From assembly GCA_963925035.1 (NCBI GenBank), contig CAWUSK010000027.1, positions 1 to 54,265 of the forward strand: a stretch of DNA of 54,265 bases, read 5' to 3'. This document shows, piece after piece, positions 34,792 through 43,373 of this stretch; position 1 is the stretch's first letter; each line of letters opens with the position of its first letter. The position numbers were made by a program, and so were the translations under genes. The notes beneath the pieces were generated by a model. That model was given only the letters and a program-made list of their open reading frames with translations. It was not told where the DNA came from and searched no databases. The stretch is from UBA4466 sp963925035 (GTDB taxonomy: Bacteria; Bacteroidota; Bacteroidia; Flavobacteriales_D; Crocinitomicaceae).

Positions 34792-35844
34792 ATGAGAGCA
34801 TTAGACGCACTATACGAAGCACATAAAATTGCATTTAGTCCATTTGTTTTTGAAACAGCCTATACCATGTTGGAATTAGGAGTTTTAGAAGCAATTAATG
34901 AAAAAAAACAAGGGATAACAATCGAAGAGATTGCTGCCAAAACTAGTGTTTCGGAATACGGCGTGCGTGTGCTTGTTGAAATGGCAGAATCTGCAGACAT
35001 GGTGAAACTGGAAGAGAACGGTAGTTACACTATAACGAAAACTGGTTATTTCATCTTAAGAGATGAAATGACAAGAGTAAACATTTATTTCACGCACGAA
35101 GTATGCTATAATGGTTTGTTTTATCTAAAAGATTCAATTGTCAATGGTAAAGCGGAAGGATTAAAAGCTCTAGGAGATTGGAAAACGATTTACGAAGGGC
35201 TTTCACAATTAACGCCTGATCAGAAGAAAGCTTGGTTCGATTTTGATCATTTTTACTCAGATAATTCATTCGATGATGCATTGGAAATAATCTTCCAGCA
35301 TCATCCAAAACAAATTTTTGATATCGGTGGGAATACTGGTAAATGGGCTATCGCAAGCACCAAGTATAATCCTGATGTAAAAGTAAAAATGTTCGATTTA
35401 CCGGGTCAAATTAATGTTGCAAAAGAAAATATAAGTGCAATTGCAGAAATAAAAGACCGCGTCGAGTTTCAGATTACTGACATGTTAGACCCAAATTCTG
35501 AAATTCCTGGCGGAGCAGATGTCTATTGGATGAGTCAATTTTTAGATTGTTTTAGCGAACCAGAAATTGAATCGATATTATTAAAAATCAAAAAGAACAT
35601 TTCTTCCGAAGCAAGAGTTTACATCATGGAGACATTTATTGATAACCAGCGTTTCCCAGCAGCCACTCATAGTTTAGTTGCAACCTCATTATATTTTACT
35701 GCATTAGCTAATGGAAATAGTAAAATGTATTCCTCTTCAGCTATGAAATACATCTTAGATAAGGCTGGTTTTGAGTGTGTAACCGAACACCATCTGCACG
35801 AAGATAGCTTTCATACCATTTTGGAATTAAGAGTAAAAAAATAA
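34792..35844 (+). CDS. SAM-dependent O-methyltransferase with winged-helix dimerisation domain
   Basis: A 350-residue methyltransferase of the family 2 (plant caffeate/hydroxyindole O-methyltransferase-like) type. Residues of about 10-90 form a winged-helix-like dimerisation domain (ITIEEIAAKTSVSEYGVRVLVEMAES). The SAM site is QIFDIGGNTGKWAI (about 178-191) with MFDLPGQ as the acidic ribose-binding strand and DMLDP after it. The usual catalytic His region is not obvious. It probably methylates a phenol or acid of the aryl polyene, as aryl methoxy groups are common in these pigments. It has its own promoter; the 124-base gap to the lyase gene contains a weak hairpin and another -7-like box, so it may be a separate transcript. 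Confidence 0.85.
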   Translation: MRALDALYEAHKIAFSPFVFETAYTMLELGVLEAINEKKQGITIEEIAAKTSVSEYGVRVLVEMAESADMVKLEENGSYTITKTGYFILRDEMTRVNIYFTHEVCYNGLFYLKDSIVNGKAEGLKALGDWKTIYEGLSQLTPDQKKAWFDFDHFYSDNSFDDALEIIFQHHPKQIFDIGGNTGKWAIASTKYNPDVKVKMFDLPGQINVAKENISAIAEIKDRVEFQITDMLDPNSEIPGGADVYWMSQFLDCFSEPEIESILLKIKKNISSEARVYIMETFIDNQRFPAATHSLVATSLYFTALANGNSKMYSSSAMKYILDKAGFECVTEHHLHEDSFHTILELRVKK

Positions 35845-35914
35845 TCCGATAAATCATTAGCATTTTTTATCGACAGCAATACTAACAACACCATTTAATT
35901 CCGAAAAAAAAAAG

Positions 35915-35922
35915 TACTTTTA
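35915..35922 (+). promoter_or_regulatory. Near-consensus -7 box before the large pigment operon (TACTTTTA)
   Basis: One mismatch to TAnnTTTG, 46 bases before the lyase ATG. A hairpin CGATAAA/TTTATCG (35847-35872) lies between it and the preceding gene, so a separate transcript for the operon is plausible. Confidence 0.35.
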
Positions 35923-35968
35923 CAGCTCGTTCTCGAAACGATATTAGCCTAAAAAGACCACATACCAA

Positions 35969-37498
35969 ATGAACCAAATTAACTTAACAGATCTTGAAAA
36001 TTACGCATTAGAGTATAAGGAATTCAACTTAAACGAGGGGCTTGTATCTCAAATAAATGAATCATTCGATTTTTTGAAAGAATTTTCAAGTGATAAAATC
36101 ATCTACGGAATCAATACAGGATTCGGGCCAATGGCACAATTCAAAATTGATGAAGACAAACTAAATCAATTACAATACAACCTTATCCGCAGTCATTCAA
36201 CTGGGACAGGAAATATATTGGATGAAGAATATGTTCGAGCAGTTTTAATTGCTCGAGTGAATAACTTCTTACAAGCCAATTCTGGAATTAGCCTTGGTGT
36301 TATTGAGAAAATAGTTGAATTTCTAAATGAACGCATTTCTCCTGAAATCTACGAACATGGTGGTGTTGGAGCAAGCGGTGATTTAGTTCAATTAGCTCAT
36401 TTAGCCTTGACATTAATTGGAGAAGGATTTGTAACTGTTGATGGAAAACGTCAATTAACAAAAGACGTGCTTCAAGCAAAAGGAATTAAACCATTGGATG
36501 TCAAGCTAAGAGATGGTCTTGGTTTAATGAATGGAACTTCTTGCATGACAGGAATTGGTGCGGTGAATTTAATTTATTCTTACCGTTTATTGAATTGGTC
36601 AATCGCTTCATCTGCAATTATCAATGAGGTTGTTGAAGCATTTGATGATTCCTTTTCAAATGGATTAAACGCTGTAAAACGTCACCCAGGTCAACAAAAA
36701 GTTGCTGCTGACATGCGTTCATTTCTTTCGGACAGCCAGTTAATTCGTAAGCGAGAAGAATTATTCAAAGACGACGAGGAAATGGGTCGCTCTGAATTCA
36801 AAAAGAAAATACAAGAATATTATTCGATACGTTGCGTTCCACAAATTTTGGGACCAGTTGCAGATACATTAGATTACGCTAAAAACGTGATCGAAAATGA
36901 ATTGAATTCAACAAACGACAATCCAATTGTTAGCGTTGAAGAGCAAAATGTTTTCCACGGTGGAAACTTCCACGGAGATTACATCTCATTGGAAATGGAC
37001 AAAGTAAAAATCGTAATTACGCGATTGACAATGTTGGCGGAACGTCAATTGAACTTCCTGTTGAATTCAAAATTGAACGATAAATTTCCAGCATTCTTAA
37101 ATTTGAAACAATTAGGTTTCAACTTTGGAATTCAAGGATTACAATTTACGGCGACATCTACAACGGCAGAAAACCAAACACTTTCTAATCCAATGTACGT
37201 GCACAGTATTCCAAACAACAACGATAATCAGGATATCGTAAGTATGGGTACGAACAGTGCAGTCATGACGAAAAAAGTAATCGAAAATGGATTCCAAGTA
37301 ATGGCCATTCACATGATCGCTGTTTGTCAAGCTATTGATTTATTGGATGACACTCAAAAAGCTCAAATTTCGTCTAAAACGAAAAAGATTTACGATTTAA
37401 TTCGCGCTGTTATGCCTGCAGTTACGGATGACGTTCCACAGTCGGAAAACATCAAAAAAGTAATTGAAGTATTGCGCACAAACAACATCGAACTATGA
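35969..37498 (+). CDS. Tyrosine ammonia-lyase (aromatic amino acid lyase)
   Basis: A 509-residue MIO-dependent lyase. The Ala-Ser-Gly triad that cyclises to the prosthetic group is at 135-137 in GGVGASGDLVQLAH. Other landmarks are YGINTGFGPMAQ (46-57) and NPMYVHSIPNNNDNQD. The selectivity loop reads NLIRSHSTGTG. From memory this pattern, and most of the protein, closely matches the Flavobacterium johnsoniae enzyme characterised as a selective tyrosine ammonia-lyase, so p-coumarate from tyrosine is the expected product and would be the starter acid. Histidine ammonia-lyase is the alternative, but no hut genes are nearby. It overlaps the ketoreductase by 4 bases (ATGA). Confidence 0.88.
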   Translation: MNQINLTDLENYALEYKEFNLNEGLVSQINESFDFLKEFSSDKIIYGINTGFGPMAQFKIDEDKLNQLQYNLIRSHSTGTGNILDEEYVRAVLIARVNNFLQANSGISLGVIEKIVEFLNERISPEIYEHGGVGASGDLVQLAHLALTLIGEGFVTVDGKRQLTKDVLQAKGIKPLDVKLRDGLGLMNGTSCMTGIGAVNLIYSYRLLNWSIASSAIINEVVEAFDDSFSNGLNAVKRHPGQQKVAADMRSFLSDSQLIRKREELFKDDEEMGRSEFKKKIQEYYSIRCVPQILGPVADTLDYAKNVIENELNSTNDNPIVSVEEQNVFHGGNFHGDYISLEMDKVKIVITRLTMLAERQLNFLLNSKLNDKFPAFLNLKQLGFNFGIQGLQFTATSTTAENQTLSNPMYVHSIPNNNDNQDIVSMGTNSAVMTKKVIENGFQVMAIHMIAVCQAIDLLDDTQKAQISSKTKKIYDLIRAVMPAVTDDVPQSENIKKVIEVLRTNNIEL

Positions 37499-38226
37499 AA
37501 TGTGCATTAGTAACTGGTTCTTCTAGAGGAATTGGAAGAGCTATTGCCGTTCAATTGGCAAAAGATTTAGGACTACATATTTTGATCAATTATGCATCTA
37601 ACGATGCTGCCGCTGCAGAAACAAAAGTAATGATTGAGGCAAACGGGGGAACTGCTGAATTTTTGAAATTCAAAGTTGAAGATTCTAGTGCGGTAAACGC
37701 TGCCCTTACAAATTGGCAAACAAACAATCCTGATTCACACATAGAAGTATTGGTCAACAATGCTGGTGTGACAAAAGATAATTTATTTCCTTGGGTAACT
37801 GAAGAAGATTGGGATACGGTAATGAATATTTCTGTAAAAGGAATGTATAACTGTACGCAAGCCATCATAAAAAAAATGTTGCGCAACCGTTCTGGAAGAA
37901 TCATCAATATTGCTTCATTATCTGGGCAAAAAGGTGTTCCAGGGCAAACCAATTATTCTGCTGCAAAAGGCGCAATGATTGCTGCGACAAAGGCATTATC
38001 ACAAGAAATCGCAAAACGTAAAATTACTGTAAACGCTATTGCTCCAGGATTTATCAACTCTGACATGACGAGTGAATTGGACGAAGAGCAATTGAAGCAA
38101 ATGGTTCCAGCAAATCGTTTTGGTGAAGCAGAAGAAGTGGCTCACTTGGCTAGTTTCTTAGCTTCTGACAAGGCTGCATATATTACTGGGGAAATAATCA
38201 ATATCAACGGAGGAATTTACGCGTAG
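37495..38226 (+). CDS. 3-oxoacyl-ACP reductase (FabG-like ketoreductase)
   Basis: A 243-residue short-chain dehydrogenase: VTGSSRGIGRA cofactor motif (residues 6-16), LVNNAG, catalytic Ser in INIASLSGQ and the Y-S-A-A-K motif, then the NAPGF-like AIAPGFINSDM and the end NINGGIYA. It reduces beta-keto groups on an ACP-bound chain with NADPH. In this operon it is the only ketoreductase seen, matching an iterative type II system in which each cycle is reduced and dehydrated. Start overlaps the lyase stop (ATGA); the next gene begins right after its stop. Confidence 0.92.
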   Translation: MKCALVTGSSRGIGRAIAVQLAKDLGLHILINYASNDAAAAETKVMIEANGGTAEFLKFKVEDSSAVNAALTNWQTNNPDSHIEVLVNNAGVTKDNLFPWVTEEDWDTVMNISVKGMYNCTQAIIKKMLRNRSGRIINIASLSGQKGVPGQTNYSAAKGAMIAATKALSQEIAKRKITVNAIAPGFINSDMTSELDEEQLKQMVPANRFGEAEEVAHLASFLASDKAAYITGEIININGGIYA

Positions 38227-39450
38227 ATGGAAAGAAGAGTCGTTATTACTGGTATTGGTTTGTATTCTTGCATTGGAATTGGAAAGGAAAATGTATTGGA
38301 ATCATTGCGTAATGGAAAAAGCGGTATTATTTACGAAAAGGAACGTGAAGAATTTGGATATCGCTCTCCATTAACTGGAATGGTTGAAGATCCAGACTTG
38401 AAACCTTACCTTTCTCGTCGCGAAAGAATTGGAATGCACCAACCTGCAATGTTTGCATACATGGCAACGCGCGAAGCGTTGGAACAAGCCAAATTAGACG
38501 TTGACTTTTTATCAGAAAATGAAACAGGAATCATTTACGGAAATGACAGTACAGCTGGAGCCGTAATTGAAACGATAGATAAAGTGCGTGCCCGTAAAGA
38601 CACAACATTGATTGGAAGTGGTGACATTTTCCAAAATATGAATTGTACCGTGAACATGAACTTGTCAACGATATACAAATTAAAAGGAATCAATATAACG
38701 TTGAGTGCGGCCTGTGCATCAGGTTCACACTCTATTGGAATGGGATATTTATTGATTAAGCAAGGACTTCAAGAACGTATTGTTTGCGGTGGAGCTCAAG
38801 AAATCAATAAATACAGCATGGCAAGTTTTGACGGACTTGGTGCATTCTCTATTCGCTTTGACGATCCTACAAAAGCATGTCGCCCTTTTGATGCAAACAG
38901 AGATGGATTAGTTCCATCTGGTGGTGCAGCGACAATAATTATTGAATCTTTAGAATCTGCATTAGAACGCGGAGCGCCAATTTTAGGTGAAATTATCGGT
39001 TACGGTTTTTCATCGAACGGTGAACATATTTCAAATCCAAACTTTGACGGACAATACCGTTCATTGAAAATGGCGTTGAAACAAGCGAATATTTCAGCTG
39101 ATGAAGTTGACTATGTTAATGCGCATGCTACTTCTACTCCTGTTGGAGATTCAATGGAAGCACAAGCTATTCACGCAGTTCTAGGAAGTGATGTTCCTGT
39201 AAGTTCAACAAAAAGCATGACAGGTCACGAATGCTGGATGGCCGGAGCAAGTGAAGTAGCTTATTCGCTATTGATGATGGAGAATAATTTCATTGCGCCT
39301 AATATTAATTTTGAGACGCCAGACGAGGATTCTAAAAAAATTAATGTAATTTCAGAATATACAGAAAAGAAAATCGATTGCTTTCTTTCAAATTCATTTG
39401 GATTTGGTGGTACAAATTCGTCGTTAATTATAAAAAAATTCGTAAAATAA
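38227..39450 (+). CDS. Beta-ketoacyl-ACP synthase (complete Cys-His-His) 1
   Basis: A 407-residue FabF-like ketosynthase with the full catalytic set: Cys163 in LSAACASGS, His300 in VNAHATSTP and His334 in KSMTGHECWMAG, and the GFGGTNSS end motif. It would condense malonyl units onto the growing chain. The Cys-surround (AACASG) and the AHATSTP variation differ from the third ketosynthase in the operon, so the enzymes are probably not redundant. It starts immediately after the ketoreductase stop. Confidence 0.92.
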   Translation: MERRVVITGIGLYSCIGIGKENVLESLRNGKSGIIYEKEREEFGYRSPLTGMVEDPDLKPYLSRRERIGMHQPAMFAYMATREALEQAKLDVDFLSENETGIIYGNDSTAGAVIETIDKVRARKDTTLIGSGDIFQNMNCTVNMNLSTIYKLKGINITLSAACASGSHSIGMGYLLIKQGLQERIVCGGAQEINKYSMASFDGLGAFSIRFDDPTKACRPFDANRDGLVPSGGAATIIIESLESALERGAPILGEIIGYGFSSNGEHISNPNFDGQYRSLKMALKQANISADEVDYVNAHATSTPVGDSMEAQAIHAVLGSDVPVSSTKSMTGHECWMAGASEVAYSLLMMENNFIAPNINFETPDEDSKKINVISEYTEKKIDCFLSNSFGFGGTNSSLIIKKFVK

Positions 39451-39470
39451 CCGCAGCTTAATACCTATAT

Positions 39471-39722
39471 ATGAATAGAGTAGAAATAATCGCAACAACA
39501 AAACGCTTCTTATCAGAAGAGTTTGAAGTAGAGGAGACGGAAATTGTAGAGGGGAATAATCTTCAAAAAACGCTTGATTTAGATAGTTTAGATTATGTTG
39601 ATTTAGTTGTTGTTATTGAAGAAAACCTTGGTTTTAAACCTACATCAGATGACTTTAAAGGAATCAAGACTTTTAGTGACTTTTTCGATTTAGCTGAAAA
39701 AAAGTTCGCGGAAAAATCATAA
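39471..39722 (+). CDS. Acyl carrier protein 1
   Basis: An 83-residue acidic four-helix carrier protein. The phosphopantetheine site is Ser39 in LDLDSLDYVDL. It should be activated by the phosphopantetheinyl transferase at 22.9 kb and carry starter or growing chain. It lies between a ketosynthase and an acyltransferase gene with gaps of 20 and 3 bases. Confidence 0.92.
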   Translation: MNRVEIIATTKRFLSEEFEVEETEIVEGNNLQKTLDLDSLDYVDLVVVIEENLGFKPTSDDFKGIKTFSDFFDLAEKKFAEKS

Positions 39723-39725
39723 TTC

Positions 39726-40598
39726 ATGGAAAAATGGGACGGGAAAACGAAGGGTTTCTTGTGGGGATATAAATTCTTCATTTTCATTATTCGGGCTTTC
39801 GGTTTAAATGTATCCTATTTCTTTTGTCGTATTGTCTCTTATTATTACATCTTATTTGCAAAAACTCCTCGTGAAGGATTGGTGCAATTTTATTCAGTTG
39901 GATTTGGTTACAATTCCAAAAAATCTAGAAAATTAGCCATCACCAATTTCTATAATTTCGGGCAAACATTAATCGATAGAATCGCACTACTTTCAGGCAA
40001 GGAAAAAGCATTTACGCATACATTCAACAACGAAAAAGTACTGCGTGAAATGAATGAAAATGACAAGGGCGGAATCTTAATTTCAGGACACGTTGGTAAT
40101 TGGGAAAACGCAGGAAACTTAATCCACGAAAGAATTACAAGTACGATTAACATTGTTATGCTTGACGCTGAAGTGGAAAAAGTAAAGAAATTCATGGAAT
40201 TGAAAACGGGTGGATCGAAATACAATCTTATTCCAATTAAAAAGGATGGAATGTCCCATTTGATTCTTATTCACCAAGCATTAAAGCGCAAAGAATTTGT
40301 AGCCATTCACGCAGATAGAGTTACAGAAAATGCAAAATTCTTTGAACTGAGTTTTCTAAAAGGAAAAGCAAAATTCCCAATGGGTCCGTTCATTCTTGCT
40401 GAGAAATTCAAAGTTCCTATTACGTTTGTTTATGCCGCAAAAGCAAGTAAATTTCATTACGACTTGTACGCAACAGATCCAATTACAGATCAAATGCCTG
40501 CTGAAGAGATTGCAAAAAAATATGTTTCACATTTAGCATCCATGGTCGAAAAGTACCCGACTCAATGGTTCAATTTTTATAAATACTATGCTGATTAA
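39726..40598 (+). CDS. LpxL/HtrB-like lysophospholipid acyltransferase
   Basis: A 290-residue acyltransferase of the lipid-A late-acyltransferase type. An N-terminal hydrophobic segment (about residues 15-42) should anchor it to the inner membrane. The active motif is GHVGNWENAG (His followed by four residues and Glu), with HADRVTENAKF and FLKGKAKFPMGPF downstream. In pigment loci this type probably transfers an acyl or polyene chain to a lipid acceptor; acceptor unknown. It overlaps the next gene by 11 bases. Confidence 0.88.
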   Translation: MEKWDGKTKGFLWGYKFFIFIIRAFGLNVSYFFCRIVSYYYILFAKTPREGLVQFYSVGFGYNSKKSRKLAITNFYNFGQTLIDRIALLSGKEKAFTHTFNNEKVLREMNENDKGGILISGHVGNWENAGNLIHERITSTINIVMLDAEVEKVKKFMELKTGGSKYNLIPIKKDGMSHLILIHQALKRKEFVAIHADRVTENAKFFELSFLKGKAKFPMGPFILAEKFKVPITFVYAAKASKFHYDLYATDPITDQMPAEEIAKKYVSHLASMVEKYPTQWFNFYKYYAD

Positions 40599-41007
40599 CA
40601 AAGAAAATATTCAAACTTATCTTCCTCAACGTCCTCCTTTTGTGATGATTGACGAATTAATCAATGCAACCGAAACTTCATTTGAAAGTGCATTTGAAGT
40701 CGTGGAAAGCAACCTATTCATTGAAAATGGAATTCTTTCTGAATCTGCTTTGGTAGAAAACGTCGCGCAAACTTGTGCTGCAGGATTTGGATACGTTGGA
40801 AGTCAAAATGGCGAGGAAGCAGGTAAATTGGGATTTATCGGAGCTGTTTCTAGGCTAAAAGTGACCGGTTTGCCAAAAACTGGAGCAAAACTAGCGACAA
40901 AGATTGAAATTTTGAATACCTTCGATGCAATCCATTTGATTCAAGGAACCGTTTATGAAAATGACGCAGAATTATTGACGTGCCAAATGAAAATTGTTAT
41001 TGCATGA
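40588..41007 (+). CDS. Hotdog-fold 3-hydroxyacyl-ACP dehydratase-like protein (ApeP-like)
   Basis: A 139-residue single hotdog protein. It keeps the early motif YLPQRPPFVMIDEL and the acidic helix ESALVENVAQTCAAGFGY with Glu in the catalytic position. The GHFPG His typical of FabZ/FabA is missing: 14 residues before that Glu lies the segment NLFIENG. ApeP-type dehydratases of aryl-polyene loci share this look and are reported to pair with a second hotdog subunit. The HFPG-containing hotdog protein at 46.8 kb is the obvious partner (inference). Overlaps both neighbours (11 and 4 bases). Confidence 0.8.
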   Translation: MLINKENIQTYLPQRPPFVMIDELINATETSFESAFEVVESNLFIENGILSESALVENVAQTCAAGFGYVGSQNGEEAGKLGFIGAVSRLKVTGLPKTGAKLATKIEILNTFDAIHLIQGTVYENDAELLTCQMKIVIA

Positions 41008-41435
41008 AAACCTTAGAAGCTATTGTTGAAATTCCAATTCGTTTTAGTGAAACGGATGCTATGGGAGTTGTTTGGCATGGAAATTACCTCAAATTTTTTG
41101 AAGACGCACGCGATTTTTTCGGAGAACAACATGGAATTGGATACATGGACGCTTTTGATAATGGTTTTTATACGCCGATTGTAAAGTCGAACATTAATCA
41201 CAAAGCTTCTGTTTATTACGGACAGAAGGTCAAAGTCAAAGCAATTCTAGAGCAACACCCAGCTTCAAAAATTGTATTCCGGTACGAAGTTATCAATTTG
41301 GCGACGGGAGAAATGGCAGCTATTGGGTCAACAACTCAAGTATTCTTGGGAATAGAAAATAAATTATTGGAATTAGTTAAACCACACTTCTTTGCAGAAT
41401 GGGAAGCAAAACAAGATTGGCAAGGAGAAGAATGA
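41004..41435 (+). CDS. Acyl-CoA/ACP thioesterase (4HBT, YbgC type)
   Basis: A 143-residue hotdog thioesterase from the ATG at 41004, which overlaps the upstream TGA by 4 bases (ATGA). An in-frame ATG at 40980 would lie inside the dehydratase coding end and lacks family similarity. The active-site motif is RFSETDAMGVVWHGNYLKFFEDAR, here with the catalytic Asp in ETDAMG. It would release the finished chain or clear blocked carriers. The C-terminus is Trp/Glu-rich. Overlaps the next gene by 4 bases. Confidence 0.9.
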   Translation: MKTLEAIVEIPIRFSETDAMGVVWHGNYLKFFEDARDFFGEQHGIGYMDAFDNGFYTPIVKSNINHKASVYYGQKVKVKAILEQHPASKIVFRYEVINLATGEMAAIGSTTQVFLGIENKLLELVKPHFFAEWEAKQDWQGEE

Positions 41436-42523
41436 AGCAATTTTTCGTAACATACGGCGGAATAATTTCTCCTTTGGGTTCAACAATTGAAGAACACTTT
41501 GAGCAACTTTCAAATGGAACCTCTGGGGTAACAGTGATAGAAAACTCTGGTTTCAATCAAGAAAATTGGCCATTGGGAAAGATATGTTTCGCTGCTCCAG
41601 AAAATCGCTATACCTATTTATTAGAATCTTTGTGTGATCGTTTAATTGAACAACACGGTTCTGCACTATTCTCATCAGATAACACATTGCTCATCGTTAG
41701 TTCTACAAAAGCGGACATTGATGCATTACCCAACGATACTTTCGCTTCAACGCGCGAAATAATCCAAACGAAACTAGCACCAAAACATGCCCCGATCATT
41801 ATCTCGAACGCATGTATTTCGGGCGTATTAGCAATCAACACGGCAGCAGATTACCTTTCCACTGAAAAATACGATACTGTTGTAGTCATTGGAATTGATG
41901 CACTTTCAGATTTCGTAGTCTTTGGATTTCAATCCCTTTTTGCGTTGAGTGAAACGCCGAGTCAGCCGTTTGACAAAAACCGTAAAGGAATTTGCATTGG
42001 AGAAGCGGCTGGAGCAGTTATTGTTTCCAAAGCAAAATTGGAAACAGCAACATTTAGCGCACTTTATTGTGGTGGATCATCTTCAAATGATGCAAATCAT
42101 ATCTCTGGTCCAAGTCGAACAGGAGAAGGTTTGTTTCGCTCTGTGAATAAAACCATCGAGCGCTCTGAGATTGATCCAACAACTATCGATTATATTTCTG
42201 CCCATGGAACTGGTACATTGTACAACGATGAAATGGAAAGCATTGCATTTTACCGATTGGGAATGACGCACATTCCACTTAATAGCTACAAAGGATATTT
42301 CGGTCACACACTTGGTGCTGCAGGAATTATTGAAGTAATCGCGTCAATGATAATGATGGAAAACAATATCGTTTTCAAAAGCATTGGATTTGAAGAAACA
42401 GGAACAAGTTTTCCATTGAACGTAATTACTGAAACAAAGTCACATCCGATTAACACGATATTAAAAACTGCCTCTGGTTTTGGTGGTGGAAATGCTTCAC
42501 TTATTCTAACAAAAGAACTATGA
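41432..42523 (+). CDS. Beta-ketoacyl synthase (complete Cys-His-His) 2
   Basis: A 363-residue ketosynthase from the ATG at 41432 (ATGA overlap with the thioesterase); the open frame to 41399 is rejected because it lies within the thioesterase gene. Catalytic residues: Cys128 in ISNACISGV, His258 in ISAHGTGT and His292 in GYFGHTLGAAG. It is about 40 residues shorter than the first ketosynthase. It is followed, with a 4-base overlap, by a protein resembling only the N-terminal half of a ketosynthase, which suggests the two products form a heterodimer. Confidence 0.9.
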   Translation: MKQFFVTYGGIISPLGSTIEEHFEQLSNGTSGVTVIENSGFNQENWPLGKICFAAPENRYTYLLESLCDRLIEQHGSALFSSDNTLLIVSSTKADIDALPNDTFASTREIIQTKLAPKHAPIIISNACISGVLAINTAADYLSTEKYDTVVVIGIDALSDFVVFGFQSLFALSETPSQPFDKNRKGICIGEAAGAVIVSKAKLETATFSALYCGGSSSNDANHISGPSRTGEGLFRSVNKTIERSEIDPTTIDYISAHGTGTLYNDEMESIAFYRLGMTHIPLNSYKGYFGHTLGAAGIIEVIASMIMMENNIVFKSIGFEETGTSFPLNVITETKSHPINTILKTASGFGGGNASLILTKEL

Positions 42524-43110
42524 AGATCATTTCAAGTATAAAAATCAATCCAATACAAGTCGTGGTAAATGGCGTGTCGAGGGACGTTCCCACTGCTGAA
42601 GATGGTAATTGGACAAAAGCGCTTTACACCAAATTAGAATTAAGCTATCCGAAATTTTACAAAATGGACAGCTTAGCCAAAATGGCTTTTCTTTCGTTAC
42701 AAATGATGGAAAAGGAAGTTGCACTCTCCGAAATGGAAACAAGTGACGTCGCGTTGATATTCGCTAATTCTAGTTCAAGCCAGGCGACAGATTTAAAATT
42801 TATCGACAGTTATACCGAAAAAGGAAGTCCTTCTCCTTCCCTATTTGTCTATACGCTGCCGAATATATTAACAGGTGAAATCTCCATTTTCAAGAAATGG
42901 TACGGAGAAAACATCTTTTTTATTGATGAAAATTTTAACGCAGAATTCTTTATCGACCAAATTAACTTTTATCTTAGTAAAGGTTCAAAAGCTTGTCTGT
43001 GTGGATGGGTAAGTGCATTGAGCGATACCGAAGAATGTTTCTTGTTCTACATAACAAATGAAGAAGGAACACTAACTGAAAACGAACTAAATACATTATT
43101 CAAACAATAA
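42520..43110 (+). CDS. Ketosynthase-like half protein without active residues
   Basis: A 196-residue protein. Its order of strands resembles the N-terminal half of a ketosynthase (MDSLAKMAFLSLQMME, DVALIFANSSSS, SPSLFVYTLPNILTGEISIFK, then SKGSKACLCGWVSAL). The nucleophile position reads in the FIDENFN segment, so no Cys is there, and neither catalytic His region is present. In aryl-polyene systems a small inactive ketosynthase-like subunit (ApeC) pairs with an active one (ApeO). This gene, directly coupled to the 363-residue ketosynthase (ATGA), is a candidate for that role. Family assignment is by pattern only. Confidence 0.65.
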   Translation: MKIISSIKINPIQVVVNGVSRDVPTAEDGNWTKALYTKLELSYPKFYKMDSLAKMAFLSLQMMEKEVALSEMETSDVALIFANSSSSQATDLKFIDSYTEKGSPSPSLFVYTLPNILTGEISIFKKWYGENIFFIDENFNAEFFIDQINFYLSKGSKACLCGWVSALSDTEECFLFYITNEEGTLTENELNTLFKQ

Positions 43111-43115
43111 GTAAA

Positions 43116-43370
43116 ATGAGTGAATTAAGAGAAACACTAAAAGCACAAATCATCGAGCAATTGAATTTGGAAGATTTAACTCCAGCTGATATTAAAAATG
43201 ATGCACCACTTTTTGGTAACGACGGATTAGGATTAGATTCTATCGATGCCTTAGAATTTATAGTGCTTTTGGAAAGTTCATACGACATCAAAGTTGCCGA
43301 TCCAAGTGAAGGAAAAGAGATTTTCCATTCAATTGATTCATTAGCAGCTTACATCGAGAAGAATCAATAG
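43116..43370 (+). CDS. Acyl carrier protein 2
   Basis: An 84-residue carrier protein with Ser42 in GLGLDSIDALEF as phosphopantetheine site. Its sequence differs strongly from ACP 1, suggesting separate roles such as starter loading versus elongation. Gaps of 5 and 3 bases to its neighbours. Confidence 0.92.
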   Translation: MSELRETLKAQIIEQLNLEDLTPADIKNDAPLFGNDGLGLDSIDALEFIVLLESSYDIKVADPSEGKEIFHSIDSLAAYIEKNQ

Positions 43371-43373
43371 TTT

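Noticed and set aside
41399..41431. Longer start of the second ketosynthase
   Set aside because: It lies within the thioesterase gene; the ATG at 41432 makes the usual ATGA coupling.
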